Assembly: GCA_016936505.1 (NCBI GenBank)
Contig: JAFGXS010000059.1
Location: forward strand, 1 to 37,291
Direction: 5' to 3'
DNA: 37,291 bases
Source of the DNA: Bacteroidales bacterium
Lineage (GTDB): Bacteria; Bacteroidota; Bacteroidia; Bacteroidales; F082
Under the pieces are notes generated by a model, which was not told the DNA's origin, ran no database searches, and worked only from the letters and a program-made list of their open reading frames with translations. Of this stretch, positions 27,510 to 36,436 are shown one piece after another (the stretch's first letter is position 1; each line of letters starts with the position of its first letter). Position numbers and translations under genes: made by a program.

Positions 27510-28679
27510 TTACATCAGCTTTTGCTGATTCTTTAGCCATCGGTCAGGAATCTCTTTTTGAAGTGCCGTTTTATAGTCTTCATATGAACACGGTATATAC
27601 TGGGGACGAGTCAGTTTTTTATCAGAAACCGTATTGACTGGTAACTCCAACCACCAGCGATCTGTTTTTTTACTTTTCAAAAAAACCAACTCCTCATTAT
27701 AATCCTCCACTAAAACACGGAAAATCGCAAAATCCTTTTTGCTTGCATCAGGAACATCTTGTTTCCTGTTGGCAAAGCCATCTAAAAAATACCAAACCAT
27801 CTGGGCAACCAACTGGGCAGTTTGTTGACGGATGTCAAATCTGGGATTATATTCATAAAATCCGACACAGCTCAACTGATCACTCATTCCGGCATAACGA
27901 CAAATCTGACATGCCTCTTCACCCGATAAACCATTGGGACCGGCATAAAAACTTCCGGGAGCATCTGCCGCCCGTACGGCAGAAATATCAACAGATAATA
28001 TATCTGCATTCCGAACCATAGGCTCTGTTTCCTCCACATCGGCTCGGACATTTCCCAGCCTGTTTATGTCGAAGTACAAGTTACGCATCAATAATAATGC
28101 ATCTTGGTTCACAAAATAAGACTGATAACCAATATTAGTATAATTGAATAAAAAATTAGGCTGGTGAAGAATTATCCTGCTGACATATGAACGCGAATTA
28201 AGCTCATCTGCCTCATGACCCAGATCAAAAATTGGGTCAATAGAAGCAATATTTATAACCCTGCCCGTGTTTTCGTAAGCCAGATAACTTGCATAGGTAA
28301 GATCCTGACTGCCACCCAATAAAACAGGAACAACACCGTTTTGCGTTAAATAAGCAACGACTTCTTTCAAAGCAAAATAGGTATCTTCCACATTATGTCC
28401 GCGTTTCAAATTGCCCAAATCTACCATTGTAATCTGGTTCCAATGCGGAAATAGCCGGTATAAATGTTTTCGAATATGATCAGGACCATCGGCACAACCC
28501 GTATTCTCCAGTGCTTTTCTGTCCTCATCAACACCAAACAAGGCTATTTTAACATTTTCAAGATCGGGAAACGAACCTGTTTCATTATAAAAGTCAACAA
28601 TTTCGCCTAAACGTTTTTGCTCAGTTTTAGATTCAAAGACAGGAGCTTTGACGGGGGTAAAATAAATTTCAAGTTCCAT
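27510..28679 (-). CDS. Arginase/formimidoylglutamase superfamily protein with degenerate metal site
   Basis: A 389-aa protein with the ureohydrolase fold, usually labelled formimidoylglutamase. The metal-binding motifs are altered. GGxH is GGSQ (122-125, His to Gln). DAHxD is DPIFD (148-152, His to Ile). SxDxD is SVDIS (229-233, second Asp to Ser). The downstream Glu-x-Asn (E276, N278) remains. Three of the six manganese ligands are therefore lost, and normal hydrolase activity is unlikely. Histidine-degradation genes are not nearby. It lies 61 nt downstream of topA on the same strand. From memory, related proteins lie near topA and gliding/secretion genes in other Bacteroidota, which suggests a structural or regulatory role. 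Confidence 0.82.
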   Translation of the reverse strand: MELEIYFTPVKAPVFESKTEQKRLGEIVDFYNETGSFPDLENVKIALFGVDEDRKALENTGCADGPDHIRKHLYRLFPHWNQITMVDLGNLKRGHNVEDTYFALKEVVAYLTQNGVVPVLLGGSQDLTYASYLAYENTGRVINIASIDPIFDLGHEADELNSRSYVSRIILHQPNFLFNYTNIGYQSYFVNQDALLLMRNLYFDINRLGNVRADVEETEPMVRNADILSVDISAVRAADAPGSFYAGPNGLSGEEACQICRYAGMSDQLSCVGFYEYNPRFDIRQQTAQLVAQMVWYFLDGFANRKQDVPDASKKDFAIFRVLVEDYNEELVFLKSKKTDRWWLELPVNTVSDKKLTRPQYIPCSYEDYKTALQKEIPDRWLKNQQKLM

Positions 28680-28740
28680 GAATTGCGCTTACTTTCTACA
28701 ACGAAAATAAGAATAATCCTAACGCAGGTTTGTACCAGAA

Positions 28741-31062
28741 TTACTTTTTCTTTTTAAAACCTCTCTTTTTAGGAAGATTGTTTGAGTCCTTTGATATTTC
28801 ATAACACTCTTCAAGAGACAAAGCTGAAGCTTCTTTATCTTTAGGAATCTTGTAATTCTGACCATCAATCACCAAATAAGCTCCGTAACGGCCATTAAGA
28901 ACCTGAACTTTTTCGTCTTCTTTAAATGATTTGATGATTTTATTTTTTTCAGCCTCACGTTTCTCATGGATAATTTCAATAGCTTCTTCCAGTGAAAGCC
29001 CGGAAGGACTTTTGTCCTTTTTTATAGAGTAGAACAATTTATTGTGTTTCACATAGGGTCCAAACCTGCCAATTGCAACGGTTACCTCAGCACCCTCAAA
29101 TTCGCCCAGCGAACGGGGAAAGGCAAATAGTTTTAATGCTTCATCCAAAGAAATGGTTTCCACACTCTGATCCTTTTGCAATCCTGCAAAGGCCGGTTTT
29201 TCTTCCGAGTCTGTATCGCCGATCTGAGCCATAGCACCATAACGACCAATCTTCACATAAACATTTTTGCCGGTTTTGGGATCTGTACCCAAAAGTCTTT
29301 CACCGCTAAATTTTCCAGAATTAGTAAGCGTATCTTCTACTTTATTATGAAACGGACTATAGAAATTCTTAATCATTTCATTCCATTCCTTCTTACCATC
29401 AGCAATAGCATCAAATTCTTTTTCCACATGAGCAGTAAAATGATAATCCAGAATATCATCGAAATACTGCATAAGAAATTTGTTTACCAATGCTCCGATA
29501 TCTGTAGGAAATAATTTTGCTTTCTCCGCTCCAGAATTCTCTGTGCCTGTTTTAGAAGTAACTTTTGCATTTTTCAACACGAACTGCTGGAACTTTCTTT
29601 TTATCCCTTCACGATTCTCCTTAACCACATATTCTCGTTTAAGGATTGTAGAAATTGTGGGAGCATAAGTAGAAGGTCTTCCTATACCCAGTTCTTCCAG
29701 TTTGCGAACCAAACTTGCTTCAGTATATCTTGGAGGATGTTTACTAAATTTCTCGGTTGAATTCATCTGAATCAGATTCAACTCATCCTCTTTATGAATT
29801 TCGGGAAGCAATCCTTCAGGCTGCTCTCCATTTTCATCGTCGGTTCCTTCGCTGTAAACCTTTAAGAATCCATCAAATTTTATGATCTCACCTTGTGCCT
29901 GGAAGAATTTCTCTGCTTCAGTCGACTGTATCTCAACATTGGTTTTTTCAAGTCGGGCATCGCTCATCTGCGAAGCCACCGTTCTTTTCCAAATCAAGTC
30001 ATACAACCTTTGTTGATCACGGGTACCTTCAATAGAAGATTGTTCCATGTAAGCAGGGCGTATCGCTTCGTGAGCTTCCTGTGCACTTTTATTTTTGGTG
30101 GCGTATTTTCTGGTTTTTACATATTCTGAACCGTATAACTTCTCAATCTCGGTTTTTGCCGCATTCAAAGCCAGGTCAGAAAGGTTTACAGAATCAGTTC
30201 TCATATACGTTATTAAACCTGATTCGTAAAGATTTTGAGCAATACGCATGGTGTTTGCTACTGAAAAGCCGAGCTTTCGTGAGGCTTCCTGTTGCAACGT
30301 TGAAGTTGTAAAAGGTGCAGCGGGTGATTTCTTTCCAGGTTTTTTCTCCACAGAATAAACTGTAAACCTGCCACTAATCTGATTATTCAGAAACTGTTCA
30401 GCCTGGTCTGCCTGCTCAAACCGTTCAGCATATTCTGCTGTAAATGTTTGCGTTTCTTTCCCCTTAACCTGAAACTCTGCCAAGGTTCTGAAATATGAAA
30501 CAGATTCAAAATTTTTAATTTCTTCCTCTCTTTCAACAATCAAACGAACAGCAACCGACTGCACACGTCCGGCAGATAATGATGGCTTTACTTTTTTCCA
30601 CAACAGCGGAGACAGTTCATAACCTACCAAACGATCCAAAACACGGCGGGCTTGCTGAGCATCGACCAGATTTTTGTCAATACTGCGTGGATTTTCGATA
30701 GCATTTAAAATTGCACCCTTTGTAATTTCATGAAATACAATACGTTTGCTTGCATCCTGGTTTAAACCCAGAGTATTGTAAAGATGCCAAGAAATAGCTT
30801 CCCCTTCACGGTCCTCATCAGAAGCCAACCATACGATTTCGGCTTCCTTTGCCAGTTTTTTTAATTCTGTTACCAACTTTTTTTTATCGGGACTGATTTC
30901 GTACTGCGGTTCAAAATCATTCTCTACATCAACACTCAGTTTTTTTGAGTTCAAATCAACAATATGCCCAAAACTGGAGCGTACTGTAAAATCTTTACCC
31001 AGAAATTTCTCAATTGTTTTAGCTTTTGCCGGGGACTCAACGATGACTAGGTTCTTGATCAT
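28741..31062 (-). CDS. topA: DNA topoisomerase I (type IA)
   Basis: A 773-aa enzyme that relaxes negative supercoils. The TOPRIM domain has VIVESPAKAKTI (E9) and SDEDREGEAI (D82/D84). The catalytic tyrosine is Y286 in LITYMRTDSVNLSD, and SAGRVQSVAVRLIVERE is typical of the core. The C-terminus contains repeats of the Topo_C type (IGRFGPYVKHN, NGRYGAYLVIDG) in place of the cysteine zinc fingers of E. coli TopA, and ends in a basic tail KKRGFKKKK. A TACCTTTG -7 element is 34 nt upstream. Confidence 0.97.
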   Translation of the reverse strand: MIKNLVIVESPAKAKTIEKFLGKDFTVRSSFGHIVDLNSKKLSVDVENDFEPQYEISPDKKKLVTELKKLAKEAEIVWLASDEDREGEAISWHLYNTLGLNQDASKRIVFHEITKGAILNAIENPRSIDKNLVDAQQARRVLDRLVGYELSPLLWKKVKPSLSAGRVQSVAVRLIVEREEEIKNFESVSYFRTLAEFQVKGKETQTFTAEYAERFEQADQAEQFLNNQISGRFTVYSVEKKPGKKSPAAPFTTSTLQQEASRKLGFSVANTMRIAQNLYESGLITYMRTDSVNLSDLALNAAKTEIEKLYGSEYVKTRKYATKNKSAQEAHEAIRPAYMEQSSIEGTRDQQRLYDLIWKRTVASQMSDARLEKTNVEIQSTEAEKFFQAQGEIIKFDGFLKVYSEGTDDENGEQPEGLLPEIHKEDELNLIQMNSTEKFSKHPPRYTEASLVRKLEELGIGRPSTYAPTISTILKREYVVKENREGIKRKFQQFVLKNAKVTSKTGTENSGAEKAKLFPTDIGALVNKFLMQYFDDILDYHFTAHVEKEFDAIADGKKEWNEMIKNFYSPFHNKVEDTLTNSGKFSGERLLGTDPKTGKNVYVKIGRYGAMAQIGDTDSEEKPAFAGLQKDQSVETISLDEALKLFAFPRSLGEFEGAEVTVAIGRFGPYVKHNKLFYSIKKDKSPSGLSLEEAIEIIHEKREAEKNKIIKSFKEDEKVQVLNGRYGAYLVIDGQNYKIPKDKEASALSLEECYEISKDSNNLPKKRGFKKKK

Positions 31063-31095
31063 TTTTCAGTTATAACAATTTTAGTAAGGGGTGCG

Positions 31096-31103
31096 CAAAG
31101 GTA
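31096..31103 (-). promoter_or_regulatory. -7 element upstream of topA
   Basis: TACCTTTG on the minus strand fits TAnnTTTG. The expected transcript start is about 27 nt before the ATG at 31062. No clear -33 box is present. Confidence 0.4.
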
Positions 31104-31184
31104 ATAACTTTTGTATAAACACATTTTAAATACGAAAAAGACAAAACTTTCTGCAAGAAAAAACACGGTTTTCAATTGCTAAAA

Positions 31185-31223
31185 AAACTTTATATCAACA
31201 AATAAAATGCTGACATAAAGTTT
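31185..31223 (-). terminator. Probable terminator after the pyrophosphatase gene
   Basis: Arms AAACTTTATATCA and TGACATAAAGTTT, 13 bp with one A-C mismatch, enclose a 13-nt loop and are followed on the minus strand by T residues. The long AT-rich stem makes it weaker than the others. It lies 54 nt after the stop at 31277. Confidence 0.5.
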
Positions 31224-31276
31224 ATTATAAATCTTAAAATACTAAATTTTAAAAAAATATAAATCGAATGTTCGGC

Positions 31277-31975
31277 CTATACTCCTGATAATAAATGGTC
31301 GAGGTTTTCAAACTTATTTTGATAATCTTTCATTGATCGATTAATTACCTCATGAGCTTCTTCCTTTCCATAAACATCGGTTATTTCAACATTTATTTTT
31401 TTGCCGGGCAGATCTTTATAGGTAAGAAAATAATGCTTCAGCCGGTTCACAACCATCTCCGGCAACTCTGAAATATCATTAAACTTACTGTAAAAAGCAT
31501 CATTGTTTAATACTGCTACAATCTTATCATCAGCTTCATTACTGTCTATCATCCTGAACCCGCCGATTGGTTTTGCACGAACCAAAATATCGCCGTGCGA
31601 TATTGTTTTTTCCGTTAAAACGCAAATATCCATTGGATCACTATCACCAATAATATTGGTACGACCCGTTTTCTGATTACAATATTCTGCAACATTTTGC
31701 GAACTATACGTTTGTGGAATAAAACCATATAGTGCGGGAACCACATTTGAATATTTTTGCGGACGGTCAATTCGCAAGTAACCTGATTCTTTATCTACCT
31801 CGTACTTTACAGTATCTGTAGGAACCATCTCAATGTAGCAGGTTATCAATTCTGGTGCTTCATCACCGATTTCTACACCGTGCCATGGATGCGATTTATA
31901 ACGCAAACCCATCAGGCGTCCAATTGGAGCCATTAATCTGTTAGACATATGTTTTGTGTTTGATTGGTTTCTCAT
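31277..31975 (-). CDS. ppa: Inorganic pyrophosphatase (family I)
   Basis: Hydrolyses pyrophosphate to two phosphates, pulling biosynthetic reactions forward. The signature DSDPMDICVL with the metal-binding aspartates is present, plus VDKESGYLRIDRPQKYSNVVPALYGFIPQTY and the LKHYFLTYKDLPGK segment. At 232 aa it is longer than E. coli Ppa (about 176), with the N-terminal extension common in Bacteroidota. The start at 31975 is the first ATG; others at 31948 and 31933 are also possible. A TAATTTTG element at 32017-32010 (minus) may be the -7 box. Confidence 0.94.
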   Translation of the reverse strand: MRNQSNTKHMSNRLMAPIGRLMGLRYKSHPWHGVEIGDEAPELITCYIEMVPTDTVKYEVDKESGYLRIDRPQKYSNVVPALYGFIPQTYSSQNVAEYCNQKTGRTNIIGDSDPMDICVLTEKTISHGDILVRAKPIGGFRMIDSNEADDKIVAVLNNDAFYSKFNDISELPEMVVNRLKHYFLTYKDLPGKKINVEITDVYGKEEAHEVINRSMKDYQNKFENLDHLLSGV

Positions 31976-32043
31976 TTAATTCAAATTAAGCTATGACCGA
32001 TTGTAATTGCAAAATTATCTGAATTCAGCCTATCATTTAAGAA

Positions 32044-32994
32044 CTACTCATTATTTTTCAAAAACGGATGATATTCTCCGGTTAAGCCCATCACTTCACT
32101 GGTTCTGATATTATGAACCACTTCAATACTGTTTCTGGCTTCTTTTATTCCAAATCCTTTTCCTGACAATATATGCCTATAACTTTCTGTATGCAAATCG
32201 GTGAACCCGCCGCTAAATTCTATTTCCTGTCCATCCACAGTAATGGATCTGAATGTGGGCAACCCTTTTTCAACAGCCTTACCCGGAAGATCATGCTTGT
32301 CAATACTTAAAAACCAGCGAACATTAGCTTTCCTGAGCTTTAAAAAGCCTGCAGCTTTAGCTTCAGAATAAACATGCACTTTACTATCCTGTGGCTCACC
32401 AAAAATCCATTGAAGCATGTCAAAAAAATGGATCCCAATATTGGTTACTACCCCTCCGGATTTAACCACATCTCCTTTCCATGAATAAAAATACCATTTT
32501 CCTCTGCTTGTAATATAGGTTAGATCAATATCGAACACTTTATCGTTAGGCATTGAGTCTATTTTTTGCTTCAATTCTATAATCGAAGGATGAAGGCGTA
32601 ATTGAAGAATATTATATATCTTATTTCCTGTTTCCCGCTCAATTTCTTCCAGACCATCCAGATTCCAGGGATTTAATACCAACGGTTTTTCACAAATAGC
32701 ATGCGCCCCGTTTCTCAACGCCAAACGGATATGTGCATCATGGAGATAATTTGGAGAACATATAGAAACAAAATCTACTTTTTGATCCCCTTTTCTTCTT
32801 AATTTATCCAAATGGCGGTCAAAGCGTTCAGACTCTGTAAAAAAATCGGCTTGTGGAAAGTAAGAATCAATAATTCCGACACTGTCAAAAGGGTCAAGCA
32901 AAGCAACTAATTGATTTCCTGTTTCCTTAATGGCTTTCATGTGGCGGGGAGCTATATAGCCTGAAGCCCCGATAAGAGCAAATTTCTTTGACAT
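32044..32994 (-). CDS. wlbA: UDP-N-acetyl-2-amino-2-deoxyglucuronate dehydrogenase, WlbA/WbpB type
   Basis: A 316-aa Gfo/Idh/MocA oxidoreductase. It matches WbpB/WlbA closely in remembered sequence: FALIGASGYIAPRHMKAIKETGN, VSICSPNYLHDAHIRLALRNG, CEKPLV, LYNILQLRLHP-like IYNILQLRLHP, DLTYITSRGKWYFYSWKGD, NIGIHFFDML, and FTDLHTESYRHIL. The enzyme oxidises C3 of UDP-GlcNAcA, an early step to UDP-diacetamido-mannuronic acid used in LPS and capsules. Partner genes (the aminotransferase and acetyltransferase) are not adjacent. It lies downstream of the Wza/Wzc genes, but a strong terminator separates them. Confidence 0.9.
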   Translation of the reverse strand: MSKKFALIGASGYIAPRHMKAIKETGNQLVALLDPFDSVGIIDSYFPQADFFTESERFDRHLDKLRRKGDQKVDFVSICSPNYLHDAHIRLALRNGAHAICEKPLVLNPWNLDGLEEIERETGNKIYNILQLRLHPSIIELKQKIDSMPNDKVFDIDLTYITSRGKWYFYSWKGDVVKSGGVVTNIGIHFFDMLQWIFGEPQDSKVHVYSEAKAAGFLKLRKANVRWFLSIDKHDLPGKAVEKGLPTFRSITVDGQEIEFSGGFTDLHTESYRHILSGKGFGIKEARNSIEVVHNIRTSEVMGLTGEYHPFLKNNE

Positions 32995-33058
32995 AACTAG
33001 CTTTTTGCAAAGATGAGAATTTTACCGTTTCGTGAGGTTTTAGTTAACAATAAAACAA

Positions 33059-33085
33059 AAAATCCCGGTAAAATACCGGGATTTT
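33059..33085 (-). terminator. Rho-independent terminator of the wza-wzc operon
   Basis: Perfect 12-bp arms AAAATCCCGGTA/TACCGGGATTTT with loop AAA on the plus strand, followed on the minus strand by TTTGTTTT. It starts 3 nt after the stop of the kinase gene and isolates it from wlbA. Confidence 0.88.
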
Positions 33086-33088
33086 AAT

Positions 33089-35548
33089 CTAATCTTTATT
33101 CATAAGTCGCCTTAAGAAGGTTCTTTTTTTCCTTGGTTTATCATCAGTATAATAACCACCTCCCTGAGCTCCATACTGATAACCATAACCGTAGCCGTAG
33201 CCATAACCATAGTAGCCATAACCACCATCTTCCAAAAGAATATCGTTAATTACAATATTCATTTTCTGACCACGTGATTCGATATCTTTAATAATGGAAG
33301 CAAATACTTTCTTGTGTGTATAATTCTGACGAACAATGAACAGGTTCACATCTGTATAAGGCATCAAAAGAAATGCATCAGTAACAAGGCCCAAAGGTGG
33401 CGTATCAATAACAATATAATCGTAACGCTTTTTAAGTTCCGCGAAAAGATCTGCATTTTTATCTGAGGCTATTAATTCAGCCGGATTGGGTGGAACCGAA
33501 CCTGCCATGATAATATCCAGATGGTCAATTACACCGGAGTTCTGAATAATATCATCCAAACTATCTTTTCCAATCAGATAAGATGTTAATCCTTTATCAT
33601 TTGATAGTTTAAAATCCTGGTAAATCTTTGGCTTACGAAGGTCAAATCCCAGCAACACTGTTTTCTTTCCATATTGTGCATAAACACTGGCAAGGTTAAT
33701 TGAAACAAAAGTTTTACCTGCCGAAGCCATATCTGCAGCAACCATTACTGTTACCGGACTTAATCCTTTGGCAACATATTGAATATTGGTACGCATTGAG
33801 CGGAAAGACTCGGAAATACTGGATTTAGGGTATTCTGCAATAACCAGTTGGGTTTCTTTGTCGCTATGTAGCAATTGACCCACAATAGGAAATTTTGTAG
33901 CAGTCTCAACATCTTTACGTTCAACAATCATATCGTTAAAGTAATCCTTAGCCAAAACATAGGCAATTGGAAATGCCAGACCAAGGATTAATGCAATTAG
34001 ATAGTTCAATGACTTTTTTGGGAAGACAGGGATATTACTTGCATCTGCCCTTGCTTTATCAATAATCTCATTGTCAGGCGTATTAGAAGCCTTTGTAATC
34101 TGAGCATCTCCTCTTTTTTGCAACAAATAGGTGTACAAATCATCAGCCAGTTTGAACCGACGCTCGAAATTTACCAATTGAAGCTGGGTGAAAGGAAGCT
34201 TATTAAGTTCATCACTGATTTTATTGATTTGACCGGTGAGTTCTTTAATCGTTTCTTTTGAGTTATCAATAATATTTGTAACATTCTCAATAATTGCCTG
34301 TTTAGTTGTAATAATCTGACTATTAATTGTCAGGATCGTTGGACTCTTTTCAGTAGAATATAATAATGATTCAGCTTTCTTATTATACAGTTGAATAAGT
34401 TGAGCAACCAGAGCATTCAAAGCCGGGTCCTGAATACCCATGGCCGATGGTGCAACCATATTATTCAGGTTATCTTCGTTTTTTTGAATATATGACCTTA
34501 GGTTATCATAATACTTTGATTGAATTTCAAGCTCTGCTCTCTGCTTTTCAAGATCACTCATGTATTGAAAAACCTGTTGAGCCTGAAAAGAAAGGTCCAT
34601 AATTTCCTTATTGGAACGGTATTGCTGCAAATCTTTTTGTGCTATCTGCAATGAATCGGAAATAATTCCCAGCTGTCCGTTAATAAATTTAATGGTATTC
34701 TCAGCTATTTTATTTTTCATTTCCAGATTTGAATTCAAATACTGTTTGGTCAGCATATTCAAATAGGCAACAGATTTATCTAGATTTTCCGACTTTAAAG
34801 TAATCTTAAGAATAGAAGCCTGACGGTTTATGGGTTCTATTTTAATACCCATGTATTTTTTTGTAAGACTTACATAATCCGTAAAAACAAAATGGTATTC
34901 ATTTTTAAAATCTTCTTCCGGATCAAAATTGCTATTCAAAATAATTTTAAATGAATTAAATTTATTCTGAACCAATTGCCCTAAATGAAAGGTCCCTTTA
35001 TAGTCAACCTTTTCAAATTTGCCGGAAACAAAACCGCGTTTGGCAAAGTTGTATTTTTTCACCATTTCGCCTTCTGCTTCCAATGTGAACTGATCTTTGT
35101 TGATGAACTTTAAATTATATTTCAATCCAACAGCCTGGGGAATAGTAGTATCAAAAACAACCTCAAATGGTACCTTTTCATACAACTCTTTGGTAATGAG
35201 CCCCTCTGATAATGAATATGAAACCTGAAAATCGAGGTCCTGCACAGTTTTGTAAGCTAATGAAAAGGAATTTAATTTCCCTATTTCATTTTCAATGTTT
35301 TGTTGCGTGTTGGCAAAACCAAGACCAAGCAAAGTAGCCGGATCTAAATTTGAGGTTCCTTTATCCTTGACCAAAACAGTTGTGGTTACTTCATATTCAG
35401 GGCTGGTGTATTTATTGAACAAAAAAGCAATAATAACTGCCACAAAAACTGAAATAGCAAACAAATACCAATACTTGCTGAACTTAAAAAGAATCGCTTT
35501 TATATCAAGGCTTTCTTCCTGTTGATTAAAATTTTCGAAATTTTCCAC
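33089..35548 (-). CDS. Polysaccharide biosynthesis tyrosine autokinase, Wzc type
   Basis: An 819-aa inner-membrane co-polymerase fused to a BY-kinase. It has a Wzz domain at the N-terminus with membrane segment YLFAISVFVAVIIAFLF, long coiled-coil periplasmic regions (about 260-470), and a second membrane segment near 510-530 (LNYLIALILGLAFPIAYVLA). The kinase has Walker A AADMASAGKTFVS, Walker A' VLLGFDLRKPK and Walker B YIVIDTPPLGL. The tail carries alternating Gly-Tyr residues (about 775-800) as the autophosphorylation cluster. With Wza it forms the export/length-control complex for exopolysaccharide or capsule. It starts 11 nt after the Wza stop. Confidence 0.93.
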   Translation of the reverse strand: MENFENFNQQEESLDIKAILFKFSKYWYLFAISVFVAVIIAFLFNKYTSPEYEVTTTVLVKDKGTSNLDPATLLGLGFANTQQNIENEIGKLNSFSLAYKTVQDLDFQVSYSLSEGLITKELYEKVPFEVVFDTTIPQAVGLKYNLKFINKDQFTLEAEGEMVKKYNFAKRGFVSGKFEKVDYKGTFHLGQLVQNKFNSFKIILNSNFDPEEDFKNEYHFVFTDYVSLTKKYMGIKIEPINRQASILKITLKSENLDKSVAYLNMLTKQYLNSNLEMKNKIAENTIKFINGQLGIISDSLQIAQKDLQQYRSNKEIMDLSFQAQQVFQYMSDLEKQRAELEIQSKYYDNLRSYIQKNEDNLNNMVAPSAMGIQDPALNALVAQLIQLYNKKAESLLYSTEKSPTILTINSQIITTKQAIIENVTNIIDNSKETIKELTGQINKISDELNKLPFTQLQLVNFERRFKLADDLYTYLLQKRGDAQITKASNTPDNEIIDKARADASNIPVFPKKSLNYLIALILGLAFPIAYVLAKDYFNDMIVERKDVETATKFPIVGQLLHSDKETQLVIAEYPKSSISESFRSMRTNIQYVAKGLSPVTVMVAADMASAGKTFVSINLASVYAQYGKKTVLLGFDLRKPKIYQDFKLSNDKGLTSYLIGKDSLDDIIQNSGVIDHLDIIMAGSVPPNPAELIASDKNADLFAELKKRYDYIVIDTPPLGLVTDAFLLMPYTDVNLFIVRQNYTHKKVFASIIKDIESRGQKMNIVINDILLEDGGYGYYGYGYGYGYGYQYGAQGGGYYTDDKPRKKRTFLRRLMNKD
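33160..33228 (-). repeat. Gly-Tyr codon repeat in the kinase tail
   Basis: A short run of about six-base units (GGY TAY codons) encodes the alternating Gly-Tyr tail. On the plus strand it shows as CCATAA/CCGTAG units. The repeats vary at third positions, so the tract is not a perfect microsatellite. Confidence 0.7.
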
Positions 35549-35559
35549 GAAACTTAAGT

Positions 35560-36357
35560 TTATTTAATTTTAAAATAGTTCAGTAACAAAATAAGTGATG
35601 ACAGAGCACTAAACACGACCGCATAAGGGAAGTTTGAGAATGCAAATTGCTTTCCTTTCACTGGCGGTACGTAGATAATGTCATTAGGTTTCAAATAGTA
35701 ATATGGAGAAGATAAAACGTCTCTTTTTGTCATATCAACATAAATTACTTTCGAACCTTCTTTAGATTGTCTGATGATTGCAACCTTACCTCTGTTGGCA
35801 AAATCAGTCAAATCGCCAGCCATTGATACTGCCTCAAAAATGTTTATATTATTCTGATAAATTTTATACTGACCCGGTCTGCGAACCTCACCCAGCAATG
35901 TTATATTGTAATTTACAAGTTTGACGATAACTACGGACTGTTTCAAATACAGACTTAGCTTACTTTGAAATTCTTTTTTAATTTCAGAGATGGTCATGTT
36001 TTTAACAAAAACCTCTCCTGTCAACGGATATTGAATATACCCCTTATCGTTAACCATGTAGCTATTCAAATAAACTGAAGCATCTGAACTAACATTATTT
36101 GCATACTGCCCTCCTCCCATAGAATTAAGCAGCATATTTGTTTTATCATCCATGCTTACAACCCTGATATAAAGATTGTCACCTGGCTGAACCCGATAAT
36201 TTAATTCTCTTTGATTTTTAAATGTCGTTAAAGAGTCGGCTGCACTCTTAACCTGCATGTAAAGGATTTTCTTTTGTGGAACACATGAAGCCATAAATAA
36301 GCCTAAAACACTTACAAGCAACAAGAACCTAAACTTTTCAATGAAGAATTTTTTCAT
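35560..36357 (-). CDS. Polysaccharide export outer membrane lipoprotein (Wza type)
   Basis: A 265-aa lipoprotein with a signal ending in the lipobox MASC (Cys25). The Poly_export domain includes YRVQPGDNLYIRVVS and GYIQYPLTGEVFVKNMTISEIKKEF. The SLBB-like domain has ITLLGEVRRPGQYKIYQNNINIFEAVSMAGDLTDFANR, and a C-terminal segment (VVFSALSSLILLLNYF) may be a membrane helix. It probably forms the outer-membrane channel for the polysaccharide handled by the downstream Wzc. A TACCTTTG -7 element is 46 nt upstream. Confidence 0.92.
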   Translation of the reverse strand: MKKFFIEKFRFLLLVSVLGLFMASCVPQKKILYMQVKSAADSLTTFKNQRELNYRVQPGDNLYIRVVSMDDKTNMLLNSMGGGQYANNVSSDASVYLNSYMVNDKGYIQYPLTGEVFVKNMTISEIKKEFQSKLSLYLKQSVVIVKLVNYNITLLGEVRRPGQYKIYQNNINIFEAVSMAGDLTDFANRGKVAIIRQSKEGSKVIYVDMTKRDVLSSPYYYLKPNDIIYVPPVKGKQFAFSNFPYAVVFSALSSLILLLNYFKIK

Positions 36358-36402
36358 GTATTGTTATAATCTTTGATTTTTGGAGAAAAACTTTTTCCGA
36401 AG

Positions 36403-36410
36403 CAAAGGTA
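36403..36410 (-). promoter_or_regulatory. -7 element of the wza-wzc operon
   Basis: TACCTTTG on the minus strand, in the 79-nt gap between purN and the Wza-type gene. No clear TTTG at 19-21 nt upstream. Confidence 0.4.
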
Positions 36411-36436
36411 AAAATAATTACTTCAAATAAAAGCCA

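Noticed and set aside
31063..31276. Possible small RNA gene between topA and ppa
   Set aside because: Only an AT-rich hairpin consistent with the ppa terminator and the topA -7 box are seen; no separate promoter and terminator pair.
33160..33228. Short repeats resembling a CRISPR or microsatellite
   Set aside because: They are codon-level Gly-Tyr repeats in frame within the kinase gene, with no spacers.
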